The notes: a model not told the origin generated them from the letters alone. A stretch of 34,741 nt of DNA from an uncultured Eubacteriales bacterium (GCA_934486705.1 CAKSQS010000024.1:1-34741), one strand, 5' to 3'; numbered from the stretch's first letter, positions 1 to 9,245 are shown. Numbers and translations are program-made.

Positions 1-1167
1 TATTCCGCGCAGCACGGTATACACCGTATCGGCGTTATCGACGCCGGTTTCGTTTATTTCAAGCCCGTCTATAAGCAATGTCCCTATTTTCGGCGTTTTT
101 ACAAACGGCTCTTCGGTATCGTGATACGGGTAGCCTATTTGCAGCAGATTTCGGTTATCATACGGGTGATGCCACTTTATATTTCTGAGCGTCAGCGATT
201 CTATATCCCCGCCTATACTGAAAAGGAAAAGCGGATTCGGATAATCAACAAATAAATTTTTTTCACTCCGCAAATCAATATTTTCAAAGGTTATGCTTCC
301 GAAATTTCCGTTTGTATCGCTTATAAACCAAGGATTTATGTAAAAACCGAATGAGCGGTATGTTCCCGTAACATTTCTTACGGTCACGCGGTCAAGTCTG
401 CCCTTCATACGGGATAAAAGCCTTATTCCCTGCCACGCGTGGTCTAAAAAAACGCCGTCTATAAGCACGTCGGTTATTGAGGATTCTCCGTCCCGTTCGT
501 CCGGTCCTATATTCATAAAGTCATCCTCGGTTCTGCCGCCCACATTGCGCATGGTGAGGAACTGACCCGGCCCCCAGAAATGAAAACCGTCCTGATTGCC
601 GAACGGTATCTCGTTTTCAAGCTCTATCCATGTGTTTTCAATATTTACATGCTTAAAGTTACCCACCGTAAAGGCATATGTGCGCTGATCTCTTACGGTC
701 ACATCCCTCACATTAAGATTTTCAACCCCTATAAGTTCAACAGCCACCGTGACATGACGCTGCTCATCATCGCAATAACGCTTGGGGACATTGCGTGAAA
801 CCTCGTTCGGGTCGCTGCTCGGAACATCATGCGCCTGGTGCAGGCAGTTATGGTTATATGTTCCACCGATAAGGGTTATATTTTTGGTTCTGACATTTTC
901 GTCATAGCTGAACCTTGCGGTAGATAAAACCGCGCAATCGCTGTTATCCGCAAGGTAAAAACCGCAGCTTTTATCCACACATTCTATGGTGGTGTTATCG
1001 TGAACCTTAAGCCCGCGCACAAGCGCCGCGCCATCCATAATAAGGTGAAGCCTGCCGTATTCGGGCGCTTTATCCAGTACCGCCTGTAATAAATCGGTAA
1101 CATCAGTCCCGCCGCCGTTTATAACGCTGCTGTCGAGCTTTGCTATATCGCTTGCATATATTTTCAT
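1..1167 (-). CDS. right-handed beta-helix (pectate-lyase-fold) protein, 3' end outside window
   Basis: An open frame begins at an ATG at 1167 and stays open for 389 codons to the window edge. The start is supported by AGGAG nine bases upstream and by an ATGA overlap with the stop of the SGNH gene, which suggests translational coupling. The protein begins MKIYASDIAKLDSSVINGGG and has no signal peptide, so it should be cytoplasmic. Repeated short strand-turn units such as VRDVTVRD, NVNIENTWIEL, LIDGVFLDHAWQGI, VTVRNVTG, ITFENIDL and LTLRNIKWHH are typical of parallel beta-helix carbohydrate-active proteins (GH28, PL1 and related folds). No catalytic residues can be assigned with confidence and the C-terminus is missing. 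As last visible gene of the glycan block, a glycosidase or lyase acting on imported oligosaccharides is a reasonable inference, not a demonstrated one. Confidence 0.75.
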   Translation of the reverse strand, partial: MKIYASDIAKLDSSVINGGGTDVTDLLQAVLDKAPEYGRLHLIMDGAALVRGLKVHDNTTIECVDKSCGFYLADNSDCAVLSTARFSYDENVRTKNITLIGGTYNHNCLHQAHDVPSSDPNEVSRNVPKRYCDDEQRHVTVAVELIGVENLNVRDVTVRDQRTYAFTVGNFKHVNIENTWIELENEIPFGNQDGFHFWGPGQFLTMRNVGGRTEDDFMNIGPDERDGESSITDVLIDGVFLDHAWQGIRLLSRMKGRLDRVTVRNVTGTYRSFGFYINPWFISDTNGNFGSITFENIDLRSEKNLFVDYPNPLFLFSIGGDIESLTLRNIKWHHPYDNRNLLQIGYPYHDTEEPFVKTPKIGTLLIDGLEINETGVDNADTVYTVLRGI

Positions 1168-2162
1168 TGTAAGCATCTCCTGTTTCTTATTATTTCGGCA
1201 GTAATATTATCCGCAAGCAGCACCGAGCCGAAATCACCCGGGTGCAGCCATTTATCCGAAAAGAAATCTTTAACATGCGGAAATACGCTCATTCCGTCTA
1301 TAACCGCATAACCTGAAAACTGTTTTTTAATATCCTCCGTCATTTCGGAAAAATCGCCGCACGGCGCCGGTCTGTCAAGACAGAGCGGGGCGGTATTCAT
1401 ATCCGTTCTCCAAAGCGGCGTTATTATATACTTTTCCGCACCCTTAAAGGATTTGCTTAATATTACCTTAATCTTATCAATTTCGGCTATAAGGTCTTCC
1501 CTTGTGCGCGAGCACCAGTCGTTCGTTCCGTATGCCAGCATGATAATATCCGCCTGCTCTCCGCCGCATGCTTCAAGCAGCCCCGCGTTATAGCAAAGAC
1601 CGCCTACGCCCTTGTTTATTACCGAAACATCAAGCAATTTTCCGAGTCTTGCGGCATATGTCATAGACGGGTGCTCAGTGCCGTGACCCTGTGTAATCGA
1701 ATCCCCCATACAAAGCATTTTGCGCTTTGGTGCGGCGGGCTTGAAAACGGACGCGCCCTTGAGTGAAATATCCGCGATTTCGCTTACTGCTATGTGGCAC
1801 AGATATATCTGCACACGGTGAATACCCGCGGGCAGCGCAAATGAAAAATCTCCGCTGCCGCGGGCGGTATTATCCCCGTCAATGCCGAAGCTTGCCGCGT
1901 AGAGCCCGTCAATACACAAATCGTTTAAAAGCCTGCCGCCCGCAAGATTTTTCTTTATACGCCAGTTAAGCGAAAGCGAGGACGCGTCGGTTTCAAAATC
2001 CATTACTACGCACGCGGCAGACGTACTGTCCTCTCTGTACCCCGCAGAAAACAGTTCTTCCTGCTCCTCTGTGAAACGGTAAAACGATATGTATTTACCG
2101 TCTGAGCCGTACCTGACCGCTCCCGATACGGCGCTTTTTATTTGCTCGGATGTAAGTATCAT
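1164..2162 (-). CDS. SGNH/GDSL-family carbohydrate esterase (probable deacetylase)
   Basis: This 332-residue protein has no signal peptide and should be cytoplasmic. The N-terminal ~145 residues look like a beta-sandwich. The C-terminal part is an SGNH hydrolase with all blocks visible: GDSITQG (nucleophile Ser, block I), GVGG (block II Gly), GTND (block III Asn) and DKWLHPGD (block V, Asp-x-x-His dyad). A beta-sandwich followed by an SGNH domain resembles CE2-type acetylesterases, which remove O-acetyl groups from plant glycans, but the family number is not certain from sequence reading. The gene lies 12 bases after the GH130 gene and overlaps the beta-helix gene by four bases (ATGA). Acetylated mannan is a known substrate of locus-linked SGNH esterases in gut Firmicutes, so deacetylation of imported oligosaccharides is the favoured role. 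Confidence 0.85.
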   Translation of the reverse strand: MILTSEQIKSAVSGAVRYGSDGKYISFYRFTEEQEELFSAGYREDSTSAACVVMDFETDASSLSLNWRIKKNLAGGRLLNDLCIDGLYAASFGIDGDNTARGSGDFSFALPAGIHRVQIYLCHIAVSEIADISLKGASVFKPAAPKRKMLCMGDSITQGHGTEHPSMTYAARLGKLLDVSVINKGVGGLCYNAGLLEACGGEQADIIMLAYGTNDWCSRTREDLIAEIDKIKVILSKSFKGAEKYIITPLWRTDMNTAPLCLDRPAPCGDFSEMTEDIKKQFSGYAVIDGMSVFPHVKDFFSDKWLHPGDFGSVLLADNITAEIIRNRRCLQ

Positions 2163-2174
2163 TGCTTGATATCC

Positions 2175-3329
2175 TCATTTCAGCAGCTCTAAATTCCTTT
2201 TTATAAGCTCTGCGCGTTGTCTTACGCAATCCGCCGAACGGAGCATATCGCGCGGAGTATTAAAAACATAGTCGGTCAGTTTTTCAAGCGTTGTTCCCGC
2301 AACGTGAAGGCGTGTATCGGACGAGGCGTAATAAATATACACTTCATTTTTGTCATTTACAACCGCGCCGTTTGTAAATACAACATTTGAAACATCGCCT
2401 ACCCGCTCGCAGCCTTCGGGTGCTATGAGATAGCCGCCGGGCTCGGCTACAACCCTGAACGGATCATCGAGCGCGGTTGCAAAGGCGTAAATAACGTATC
2501 TTAACCCAGCCGCAGTGTTGCGAACCCCGTGCGCTATATGTATCCAGCCCCTGTCGGTTTTAATCGGCGGTGCGCCCGCACCGTTTTTTTCCTCGGTTAT
2601 TGTGTGGTACACCCGCTTTGAGAGCAGCCTTTCATCATCTATATACGGCTGTGTTATATCATCGCAAAGACCGAAGCATATTCCGCCCTGATCGCCCGCT
2701 GAAATAAATCCGTCCTGCGGCCTTGTATAAAAGGCGTATTTCCCGTTTACAAATTCGGGGTGAAGCACAACGTTCCGCTGCTGATTCGACTTTGTTTTAA
2801 GGTTGGGCAGCCGCTCCCAATTTTTCAGATCCTTTGTTCGCACAATTCCCGCAGCGGCGCATGCGTCGGAAAGGTTTTTGCTCTCCTTATCCTTGCTTTC
2901 GCTGCAAAAAACGCCGTATATCCAGCCGTCCTCATGCGGCGTTAAGCGCATATCGTATACATTTGTTTCATCGGATGATGTATCGGGTAATATTATCGGG
3001 TAATCCCAAAATCTGAAGCCCTCGGTCGGTTTATCGCTTTCGGCAACCGCAAAAAACGATTTACGGTCGTTTCCCTCAACCCGCGCCGCAAGATAATACC
3101 TGCCGTTCAGATAAACGACACCCGCATTGAACACGGCGTTAACGCCGAGACGTTCCATAAGAAACGGATTTGTTTCGGGGTTGAAATCGTATTTCCAAAA
3201 CGGCGGAATATGCTCCGCAGTTAAAACGGGGTTTTCATAACGGTTATAAACGCCGTTATAAAAATCGGAAATACGGTTTGACCTTTTAATCAGCCTTTCG
3301 TAATTTTCAAACAGTATTTTTTCAGTCAT
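2175..3329 (-). CDS. GH130 4-O-beta-D-mannosyl-D-glucose phosphorylase
   Basis: This is a 384-residue cytoplasmic GH130 enzyme that would phosphorolyse beta-1,4-mannosyl-glucose to mannose-1-phosphate and glucose. Family hallmarks are NPVLTAEHIPPFWKYDFNPE near the N-terminus, NAVFNAG, ARVEGNDRKSFFAVAES, the general-acid region NVYDMRL (Asp near residue 126), QQRNVVLHPEF, HGVRNTAAGLRY and GDVSNVVF. Together they match GH130_1 mannosylglucose phosphorylases, and the length is normal for that group. I chose ATG at 3329 over a TTG two codons upstream, because GAGG lies ten bases from the ATG and too close to the TTG. The gene overlaps the upstream GH5 gene by eight bases. In known mannan pathways the substrate comes from mannobiose through an epimerase, and no epimerase gene is visible here. 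This is the best substrate clue in the locus. Confidence 0.93.
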   Translation of the reverse strand: MTEKILFENYERLIKRSNRISDFYNGVYNRYENPVLTAEHIPPFWKYDFNPETNPFLMERLGVNAVFNAGVVYLNGRYYLAARVEGNDRKSFFAVAESDKPTEGFRFWDYPIILPDTSSDETNVYDMRLTPHEDGWIYGVFCSESKDKESKNLSDACAAAGIVRTKDLKNWERLPNLKTKSNQQRNVVLHPEFVNGKYAFYTRPQDGFISAGDQGGICFGLCDDITQPYIDDERLLSKRVYHTITEEKNGAGAPPIKTDRGWIHIAHGVRNTAAGLRYVIYAFATALDDPFRVVAEPGGYLIAPEGCERVGDVSNVVFTNGAVVNDKNEVYIYYASSDTRLHVAGTTLEKLTDYVFNTPRDMLRSADCVRQRAELIKRNLELLK

Positions 3330-5097
3330 TTTCAATTTTCCTCTTTCTCCTTGCGGCTGCCGAATTAAGTATTAAAAGCAGTATTACAGTAAGCGCTGCG
3401 GCGGACATTATAATCATAACGGGCGTGCGGTTGGCTTTATCGGCGGTTTTCGCCGCTTTTTCGACTTTCCCGCTTATTGCCGTCTTCGGATCGTATTCCT
3501 TGCCGTCAAGCGCCTTAATACGGGTTACGTCATTCACCGTTACGGCGCTTTTTTTCTGTGTTTCAACATTTCCGTCCGCCGTAAGGTAAATACGGTCTAT
3601 ACCCACGCTTTCCGTTGTTTCCTCGCAGCTGAAAAATACAAAACCGCAAATTTGCTCATCGCTTGTAAAGCTGACGGTTTGGTTATAAAGCGCGCCCTGC
3701 TCTGCCGAGCCCTTCATCTTGGCAATTTGCCGAATTTCGCCCGAAACGGTTCTGTAGCCTACCGTAAAGCCGCCCGACGCCGTGGGCGAGCCCAAGGCGC
3801 TCACGGTAAGCCTATAGCTGCCTGCGGGGTAAACTCTGCCGCCTACCTGCGACGCCTCGTAATACTTATTTGCCGCAGCTCCCGGCAGCATGGATATGCC
3901 TGTGCCGACGCTCGGCGCGCCGAACATAGCCGTGCTTTGCAGCAATTTGGCAGTTCCGCTTTTATCGGCGAAGTTTTCCGCCTCTATTATATCCCTAAAG
4001 CCCGAAACGGGCGATTTTACATAACCCTTTACCCAGTTTTTCCAAAGAGAAACATAATTTATCTCATCATTATGCGGCCGCCACAGCATTCCGCTGAAAT
4101 GATATTCTTTTTCTGTTTCGGTAAATAATTTCATCATATTTTTTATGCCGTTATCGGTCATAATTCCCGGCTCTGTTTCAATTTCACCGAAAAGCAGGCA
4201 TAAATTATAATTTTTCGCCGTATTCTTAAACCATTCGGAATAAAACGCGTAATCAATATCAAGCTGCTGATGTGAAACATGTATGCTGTGCGCGGTGTTT
4301 CGGTAGTTTTTATCAAGCTTATCAAAATATCCGTTCCAGGTTTCGGCGAGAGCCGTGCCCCACCCCGCGTTCCAATCGCTTACAAGCAGCACATGCTTTT
4401 TGTCTGTTTTTCTTATTTCATCCACCGCGTCAATGTAAAACTGCCTTATAAGCCCGTTCCACACATCCTTATTAAAGGTCAAACCGTTAACATCCGCGGC
4501 ATACGGCTCGTTCCATATTTCAAGCACCGCCACCATAGGCTCGTTTGCGTACTTTGCGGCAAGCGCTTTTAAAATCGGTATGTAGTTATCATATGCATAC
4601 TGTACCGCTTTTGCAGCCGCCTTATTGCTTGCATCCTCTGTTGTGGGCGGGTACATATGCACATCCAGCATAACGTACATACCGTTGCGGATTATCGCCT
4701 GAACATCGGGGTCTACCTTGTTGGTTATAAATTTATTTATATCCTCCTCGCTTGTTCCGCCGCCCTCCTTGCATATTTCCTCTGCCTCTATTGCAAGCCG
4801 CATAAAGTTACAGCCGAGATCGGCATAATGCTTAACAAGCGCGTCAACATCACCCGTTGCCGAATAAATATAATTCTCTTCATCGGCATGGTGCTGACAC
4901 CGCGCCATACCGAAAAGATTTACGGGGTTACCGTTTGTATCCGTAAAATAGCGCGCCCCGCTCACATTATCGCTCAGCTTCAGCCATTTATCCTCATATG
5001 AAGTTCCGTCCGCTGCCTGCGTTTCGCCGTCAGCCGCTGCCGTAAGCGGCAATACCACCGTTAAAATACAAAATAAAAGAATAAAAATTTTTTTCAT
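3322..5097 (-). CDS. exported, membrane-anchored GH5-like glycoside hydrolase with CBM-like domain
   Basis: This 591-residue protein starts with a signal peptide (MKKIFILLFCILTVVLPLTA). The catalytic domain spans about residues 36-362 and has clan GH-A marks: NFMRLAI, DVHMYPP, IWNEPY with acid/base Glu197, and FGEIETE with probable nucleophile Glu305, followed by LWRPH. A beta-sandwich of the CBM6/CBM35 type begins at IEAENF (about 370-505). A linker leads to a C-terminal membrane helix (about 561-578) and a basic tail RRKRK, so the enzyme should sit on the outer face of the membrane. AGGAGG lies just upstream of the ATG. It is a close paralogue of the gene at 5137-8229, with long near-identical DNA stretches. 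I cannot assign the GH5 subfamily; an endo- or exo-acting beta-mannan or related enzyme is likely from context. Confidence 0.87.
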   Translation of the reverse strand: MKKIFILLFCILTVVLPLTAAADGETQAADGTSYEDKWLKLSDNVSGARYFTDTNGNPVNLFGMARCQHHADEENYIYSATGDVDALVKHYADLGCNFMRLAIEAEEICKEGGGTSEEDINKFITNKVDPDVQAIIRNGMYVMLDVHMYPPTTEDASNKAAAKAVQYAYDNYIPILKALAAKYANEPMVAVLEIWNEPYAADVNGLTFNKDVWNGLIRQFYIDAVDEIRKTDKKHVLLVSDWNAGWGTALAETWNGYFDKLDKNYRNTAHSIHVSHQQLDIDYAFYSEWFKNTAKNYNLCLLFGEIETEPGIMTDNGIKNMMKLFTETEKEYHFSGMLWRPHNDEINYVSLWKNWVKGYVKSPVSGFRDIIEAENFADKSGTAKLLQSTAMFGAPSVGTGISMLPGAAANKYYEASQVGGRVYPAGSYRLTVSALGSPTASGGFTVGYRTVSGEIRQIAKMKGSAEQGALYNQTVSFTSDEQICGFVFFSCEETTESVGIDRIYLTADGNVETQKKSAVTVNDVTRIKALDGKEYDPKTAISGKVEKAAKTADKANRTPVMIIMSAAALTVILLLILNSAAARRKRKIEND

Positions 5098-5136
5098 ATT
5101 TCCTCCTGTCGCGGCCGTTTGCGACCGACTGAAAAA

Positions 5137-8100
5137 TTATTTGCCGATTGATATTCCGCTTATTCCGAGCGTAATGCCGTCTATATTCGCGGCGGAGCTG
5201 CCGTGCGCCGTCATTATAAAGAGCTTGTTTATTACAGGCTGTGCACCGAAGCTGCCGCTTATCGGCAGCCGCAGCGTAACACTGCCGCCTTTTTTAAGCG
5301 CCGCGCGGTTTTGGGTAAGAGCCGTTATAAGGTCATTTTGCGTAACGCCGACCCCCGCAACATCAACGCCGCCGAAATAAATACCCAAATCTTTTTCGGA
5401 GTTATATGTAAACGTACCGTTCCCCACGCTCATTTTACTGCCCGGAGAATAATTGCTCAACAGCTTATCTATTTCCGCACAGGTGATATTCAAAGTCAGC
5501 GTATTGCGGTCCTGCGTCACGCTTTTTTCAAGAATGCCTATTGTAAGCTGCGGCTCCCATGCGCTGCCCGTAAGCCTATACGGCGATACCTCGTTTGCAA
5601 GCAGCACGCCGTTTTTATAAGCTCTGCAAAGCCCTTTTAAAAACGGTAAATTGCCGCTGTCTTCATTTCCCGAGGCTACAGCCTCGCCCGCCGCAGTGCA
5701 TACGCTCCTTGCGCAGGTATTGCCGTACTCTGCTTTTTCCTCTCCGTTAACGGTATACCTTACATACGCCCTTGCATAAAAGAATTTATTATAAAATTCA
5801 TTTCCGATATTTTTAACCGTCGCCGAGTATTCAAAGCCGCCGTCGCCGCAGGCGGACACCTCCTCCGCGGGAATGAAAACGCTTTCGGAGGAATCGGTAA
5901 AAATCTCTGTTCCGTAGGAGCTTATAACCGCTCCCTGCGGCAATACTGCGGGAAACAAAACCGAAATAAATTTAAGCGAAGTTTTACCCGCAGCCGATAT
6001 TCTTGCGCCCTCTGTTTTTACGACATTCGGCTTTTCTGCCGTTAATACTACGCTTTTAAGCGACATTTCCGCCGCAAGCTGCTCGCCGAATTTAAAGCAG
6101 AAATGCTTCATTTCCGCCGCAGGGTAAGCGGCTTCGCCGTTTGTTACGCTTAGCTTTAAGGTTACCCATTTATTCGGCACGACATTTTCAAGCGCGTTAA
6201 GCCATGTATCAAACGTTACGCCGCTGTTTACACCGAGCGGCAGCACCAAAGCCGTTTTTCCGTCGCGGCTTTCGGCACTGTTTCCTATGGTTCGCTTGCT
6301 GAATACCCTTGCATTCTTGAACAGATTTAAGCTTTCCGCCGTAAGCCTTACGGTCATATACACATATTCCGTCCCCGATGTATCGGCGCTGTAGTCCGAA
6401 TCGGGACCGTATCTCAATGTCAGGTCGTCATCCCAACCGCAGGCGGTAGTAAAGGTAATGTAATTACCGTATTCTCCCTCGTTCAATACTATATTCCCCG
6501 TGTTGTAAAGCGCACTGTAATGTGCGTCGCGCCATTGCTCGCTGTGACCCATTGTTATGCTTACGTCGCTGCTGCCGTAATTTGAAGAATCCGAGCTCCA
6601 ATGGTCGGCGTTAAACACAACAAGACTTTTTGTTATTTCGGCATTCGCAGATTTATCATACAACGTGCCGTCTGTTGTAAATACCGTTTCAACAGCCGCC
6701 GCATTGCCGTTTATAAGTCCCGATTTTTCGGACGTAACATAAACTCTGTCTATAATATTACTTTTTTTACCCTTATCGGTATTAAAAAGCACTATTGCCG
6801 CAATCGGGGAGCGGCTGAAAGCCGATACCGTAATTCCTGCCCTTTCGCCGACCCCAAGGGATATTTTCAGGTGCGAAAGCTGCCGTATTTCACCGTTTGC
6901 CGTGCGGTAAGCCAAAATAATATCATCCGCCGAGCTTTCCGCTCCCACAAGCTCCGTACGTACGGTAAAGCTGCCTTTTTCGAGAATTCCCCCGTTTTCA
7001 AAGGGCAATTCCAAATATTTTCCGCTTCCTGACGGCAAAAGCCTTGCTCCCGAGCCGTAAACGCTTTTCCCGAAAAGATATTTTTCGCTTACCGTTTCCG
7101 CCGCGGCAGAGCAGGAGTATATTCTTTCCGCCTCAATTACCGCCGCGGTTTCGGGACGAACAGCTGCCTTGGCATAGCTTTTTGCCCATTTGCTCCAAAG
7201 ACCGGCGTAATTTATTTCATCCGTGTGCGGCCGCCAAAGAATACCTGGAAAGTGAAATTCGTTTTCCGTTTCCGAAAAAAATGATGTGAGATTGTTTATT
7301 CCCGTCTCATTCATCAGCTCTCCCTCGGTTTCTATTTCACCGAAAATCAGGCAGATATTATTATCGCGCGCAAGGCTTTTATAATAAGCATTATAGTAGC
7401 CCCACTCGGCATCAAGCTGCTGCTTTGATATATGCACGCTGTGCGCGGTGTTTCGGAATATCGGGTCAAGCTTATCAAAATATCCGCTCCAGGTTTCGGC
7501 AAGAGCCGCGCCCCACCCCGCGTTCCAATCGCTTACCAGCAAAACGTGGCGTGTATCGTATTTTCTTACCTCGTTTACCGCGTCGATATAAAACTGCCGT
7601 ACAAGCCCGTTCCATTTGTTTTTATCGTAGGTAAGCGTTTGCGTATCGGCGGGGTAAGGCTCGTTCCAAAGCTCAAAAGCCGCCACCATAGGCTCTTCGG
7701 AATACATCCGAGCCAGCGCCTTTAAAAGCGGAATATAGTTATCCCGCGCATACTTTACCGTATACTCCGCGCCGTCGGCGTTTTCTGGCGGCGCAGGCGG
7801 GTACATATGCACATCCGGCATAACATACATACCGGCGCGTATTATTGCCTGAATATCAGGGTCTATACTCTCCGAAATAAAACGGCTTATTTTTTCCTCG
7901 GTCGATCCGCCGCCCTCTGCGCATATCTCGCTTGCGTCTATTGCAAGGCGCATTATATTGCAGCCAAGCTCCTTATAATGCAGCGCAAGCTCATACACGC
8001 CGCCGTAAAGACTGTTTTCCTCATCAGCATGGCTTTGACACCGCGCCATACCGAAAAGATTTATCGGATTACCGTAGGAATCGGAAAAATATCTTGCGCC

Positions 8101-8229
8101 GGAGGTATTATCGCTTAGCGTAAGCCAAACGTTTTCGGGGCTGCCTGCAGCGGCGGCATTGGAAAATACCGCGCAGCCTGCCGCTGTTGCAGCCGTTAAA
8201 ATCAGTGCAATAATCTTTTTCAGCCTCAT
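5137..8229 (-). CDS. large exported multi-domain GH5-like glycoside hydrolase
   Basis: This 1030-residue protein has an N-terminal signal (MRLKKIIALILTAATAAGCA). AAGC could be a weak lipobox, otherwise cleavage follows SNAAAA. The GH5-like domain covers about 34-355, with WNEPY (acid/base Glu190), FGEIETE (probable nucleophile Glu298) and LWRPH. A CBM6/35-like sandwich starts at VIEAERIY (about 362-502). Residues 537-735 are a module shared with the N-terminus of the protein at 25006-27225 (NADHW, ALYNTG, LRYGPD, VTFDTW). Residues 738-855 resemble a beta-rich module found in many Clostridia surface proteins (GARIS, LKFISVLF, FFYARAYVRY). Residues 882-1030 are one copy of the W-x-PQL module (WEPQLTI, LGIYFGGVDVAGVGV, IMTAHGS). 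No C-terminal anchor is visible. It probably attacks the same polymer as its paralogue but with more binding modules. Confidence 0.87.
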   Translation of the reverse strand: MRLKKIIALILTAATAAGCAVFSNAAAAGSPENVWLTLSDNTSGARYFSDSYGNPINLFGMARCQSHADEENSLYGGVYELALHYKELGCNIMRLAIDASEICAEGGGSTEEKISRFISESIDPDIQAIIRAGMYVMPDVHMYPPAPPENADGAEYTVKYARDNYIPLLKALARMYSEEPMVAAFELWNEPYPADTQTLTYDKNKWNGLVRQFYIDAVNEVRKYDTRHVLLVSDWNAGWGAALAETWSGYFDKLDPIFRNTAHSVHISKQQLDAEWGYYNAYYKSLARDNNICLIFGEIETEGELMNETGINNLTSFFSETENEFHFPGILWRPHTDEINYAGLWSKWAKSYAKAAVRPETAAVIEAERIYSCSAAAETVSEKYLFGKSVYGSGARLLPSGSGKYLELPFENGGILEKGSFTVRTELVGAESSADDIILAYRTANGEIRQLSHLKISLGVGERAGITVSAFSRSPIAAIVLFNTDKGKKSNIIDRVYVTSEKSGLINGNAAAVETVFTTDGTLYDKSANAEITKSLVVFNADHWSSDSSNYGSSDVSITMGHSEQWRDAHYSALYNTGNIVLNEGEYGNYITFTTACGWDDDLTLRYGPDSDYSADTSGTEYVYMTVRLTAESLNLFKNARVFSKRTIGNSAESRDGKTALVLPLGVNSGVTFDTWLNALENVVPNKWVTLKLSVTNGEAAYPAAEMKHFCFKFGEQLAAEMSLKSVVLTAEKPNVVKTEGARISAAGKTSLKFISVLFPAVLPQGAVISSYGTEIFTDSSESVFIPAEEVSACGDGGFEYSATVKNIGNEFYNKFFYARAYVRYTVNGEEKAEYGNTCARSVCTAAGEAVASGNEDSGNLPFLKGLCRAYKNGVLLANEVSPYRLTGSAWEPQLTIGILEKSVTQDRNTLTLNITCAEIDKLLSNYSPGSKMSVGNGTFTYNSEKDLGIYFGGVDVAGVGVTQNDLITALTQNRAALKKGGSVTLRLPISGSFGAQPVINKLFIMTAHGSSAANIDGITLGISGISIGK
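5140..5586 (-). repeat. single W-x-PQL module at the C-terminus of the exported GH5
   Basis: Residues 882-1030 of the enzyme hold one copy: WEPQLTIGILE, LTLNITCAEIDKLL, FTYNSEKDLGIYFGGVDVAG, VTLRLPISGSF and LFIMTAHGS. It links the enzyme to the two non-catalytic surface proteins at the start of the operon. Confidence 0.75.
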
Positions 8230-8251
8230 AACCGACCGTCCGTTTCATTGT

Positions 8252-9244
8252 TTATTTGCGGGTATACCTTTTGGCAAATTCCTGCCAATAGCGCACATAA
8301 TTTGTTTCATCATCATGCGGCCGCCAGAGCACCGCCGAAATATGGTGTGTGTCTTCGCTCTTTTCGAGCAACTCCGTCAGGTTTTCAATGCCCTTTACGG
8401 TTTGAATACCGCCCTCGGTCTCAATTTCGCCGAGATACAGGCAAGCATTGTTTTTCTCAGCCGTTTCAAGCAACCATTCGCCGTATTCGGGATATTCCTT
8501 ATCAAGCTGCCTATCCGATACATGTATACTGAAGCAGGTATTGCGGCACTCGGTATCAAGCATATCCAAATGCTCTCGCCAGCAGTTATCCCACGCCTTG
8601 CCCCAACCGGCGTTGTAATCGCTCGCCATAATAATATGGCACTTATCCGTTTTGCGTATTTCGGCTACCGCCTCAATATAAAACTCCCGCACCGACTTTA
8701 TCCATTCGGGGCTGTCCTTTAAAGCGCTTGCAACATCCGCCGGGTACGGCTCGTTCCATATTTCATATACGGCTATACAGGGATCGTTTACATATCTTGC
8801 GGCAAGCTCGCGCCAAACGGGTATGTAATGCCTGCGTGCATACTCGGTTATTTCCCTGTCGCTTTGCACGGGCGGGTAATCGTGCAAATCAAGCTGAATA
8901 TACATACCGTTTTGCTTTATTGCGCGCACATCCGGCTCAACAAAGGTATCGATAAACTTATTTATACCGTCACGGTTATAGCCACCGCAAAGCTCAACAA
9001 GATCGCAGGTAGGCATATCCCCGCGTTCGCCGGAATCGCCCCTCAAATGAATGGCAAGCCTTATTATATTGCAGCCGAGCGCCTTAAAATGCGCGCAAAC
9101 GCCGCCCGCGCCGCCGTAATTTATAAGCTCGGTTGCGCAGCATGCCTGCGAGCGCGCCATACCGAAAAGGTTTATCGGTCGGTCGTTTTCGTCCGCAATA
9201 TACCGCGCGCCCGCCGTATTTTCACTCAATTTAAGCCAATCCAT
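8252..9244 (-). CDS. cytoplasmic GH5-like glycoside hydrolase
   Basis: This 330-residue protein starts MDWLKLSENTAGARYIAD and has no signal peptide. It consists only of the GH5-like catalytic domain: IIRLAIHLRG, LDLHDYPP, IWNEPY (acid/base Glu165), YLGEIETE (probable nucleophile Glu273) and LWRPHDDE. It aligns along its whole length with the catalytic domains of the two exported paralogues, but is more diverged and has an insertion of about 15 residues after LAIHLRG with extra cysteines (TCDLVELCGG). Its start is one base after the stop of the solute-binding protein gene, with GGAG eight bases upstream inside that gene. The lack of a signal suggests it trims oligosaccharides after import. Subfamily and exact linkage are unknown. 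Confidence 0.86.
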   Translation of the reverse strand: MDWLKLSENTAGARYIADENDRPINLFGMARSQACCATELINYGGAGGVCAHFKALGCNIIRLAIHLRGDSGERGDMPTCDLVELCGGYNRDGINKFIDTFVEPDVRAIKQNGMYIQLDLHDYPPVQSDREITEYARRHYIPVWRELAARYVNDPCIAVYEIWNEPYPADVASALKDSPEWIKSVREFYIEAVAEIRKTDKCHIIMASDYNAGWGKAWDNCWREHLDMLDTECRNTCFSIHVSDRQLDKEYPEYGEWLLETAEKNNACLYLGEIETEGGIQTVKGIENLTELLEKSEDTHHISAVLWRPHDDETNYVRYWQEFAKRYTRK

Positions 9245-9245
9245 A

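Noticed and set aside
3652..5001. Long plus-strand open frames opposite the first GH5 gene, and similar ones opposite most leftward genes.
   Set aside because: They lack ribosome sites and recognisable domains and mirror strongly supported minus-strand genes; GC-biased codons create them.
8173..8175. Cys19 of the exported GH5 as a lipobox (AAGC).
   Set aside because: Residues after Cys and the -3 Ala are a weak match, and a normal signal-peptidase site follows; kept only as a possibility in the gene entry.
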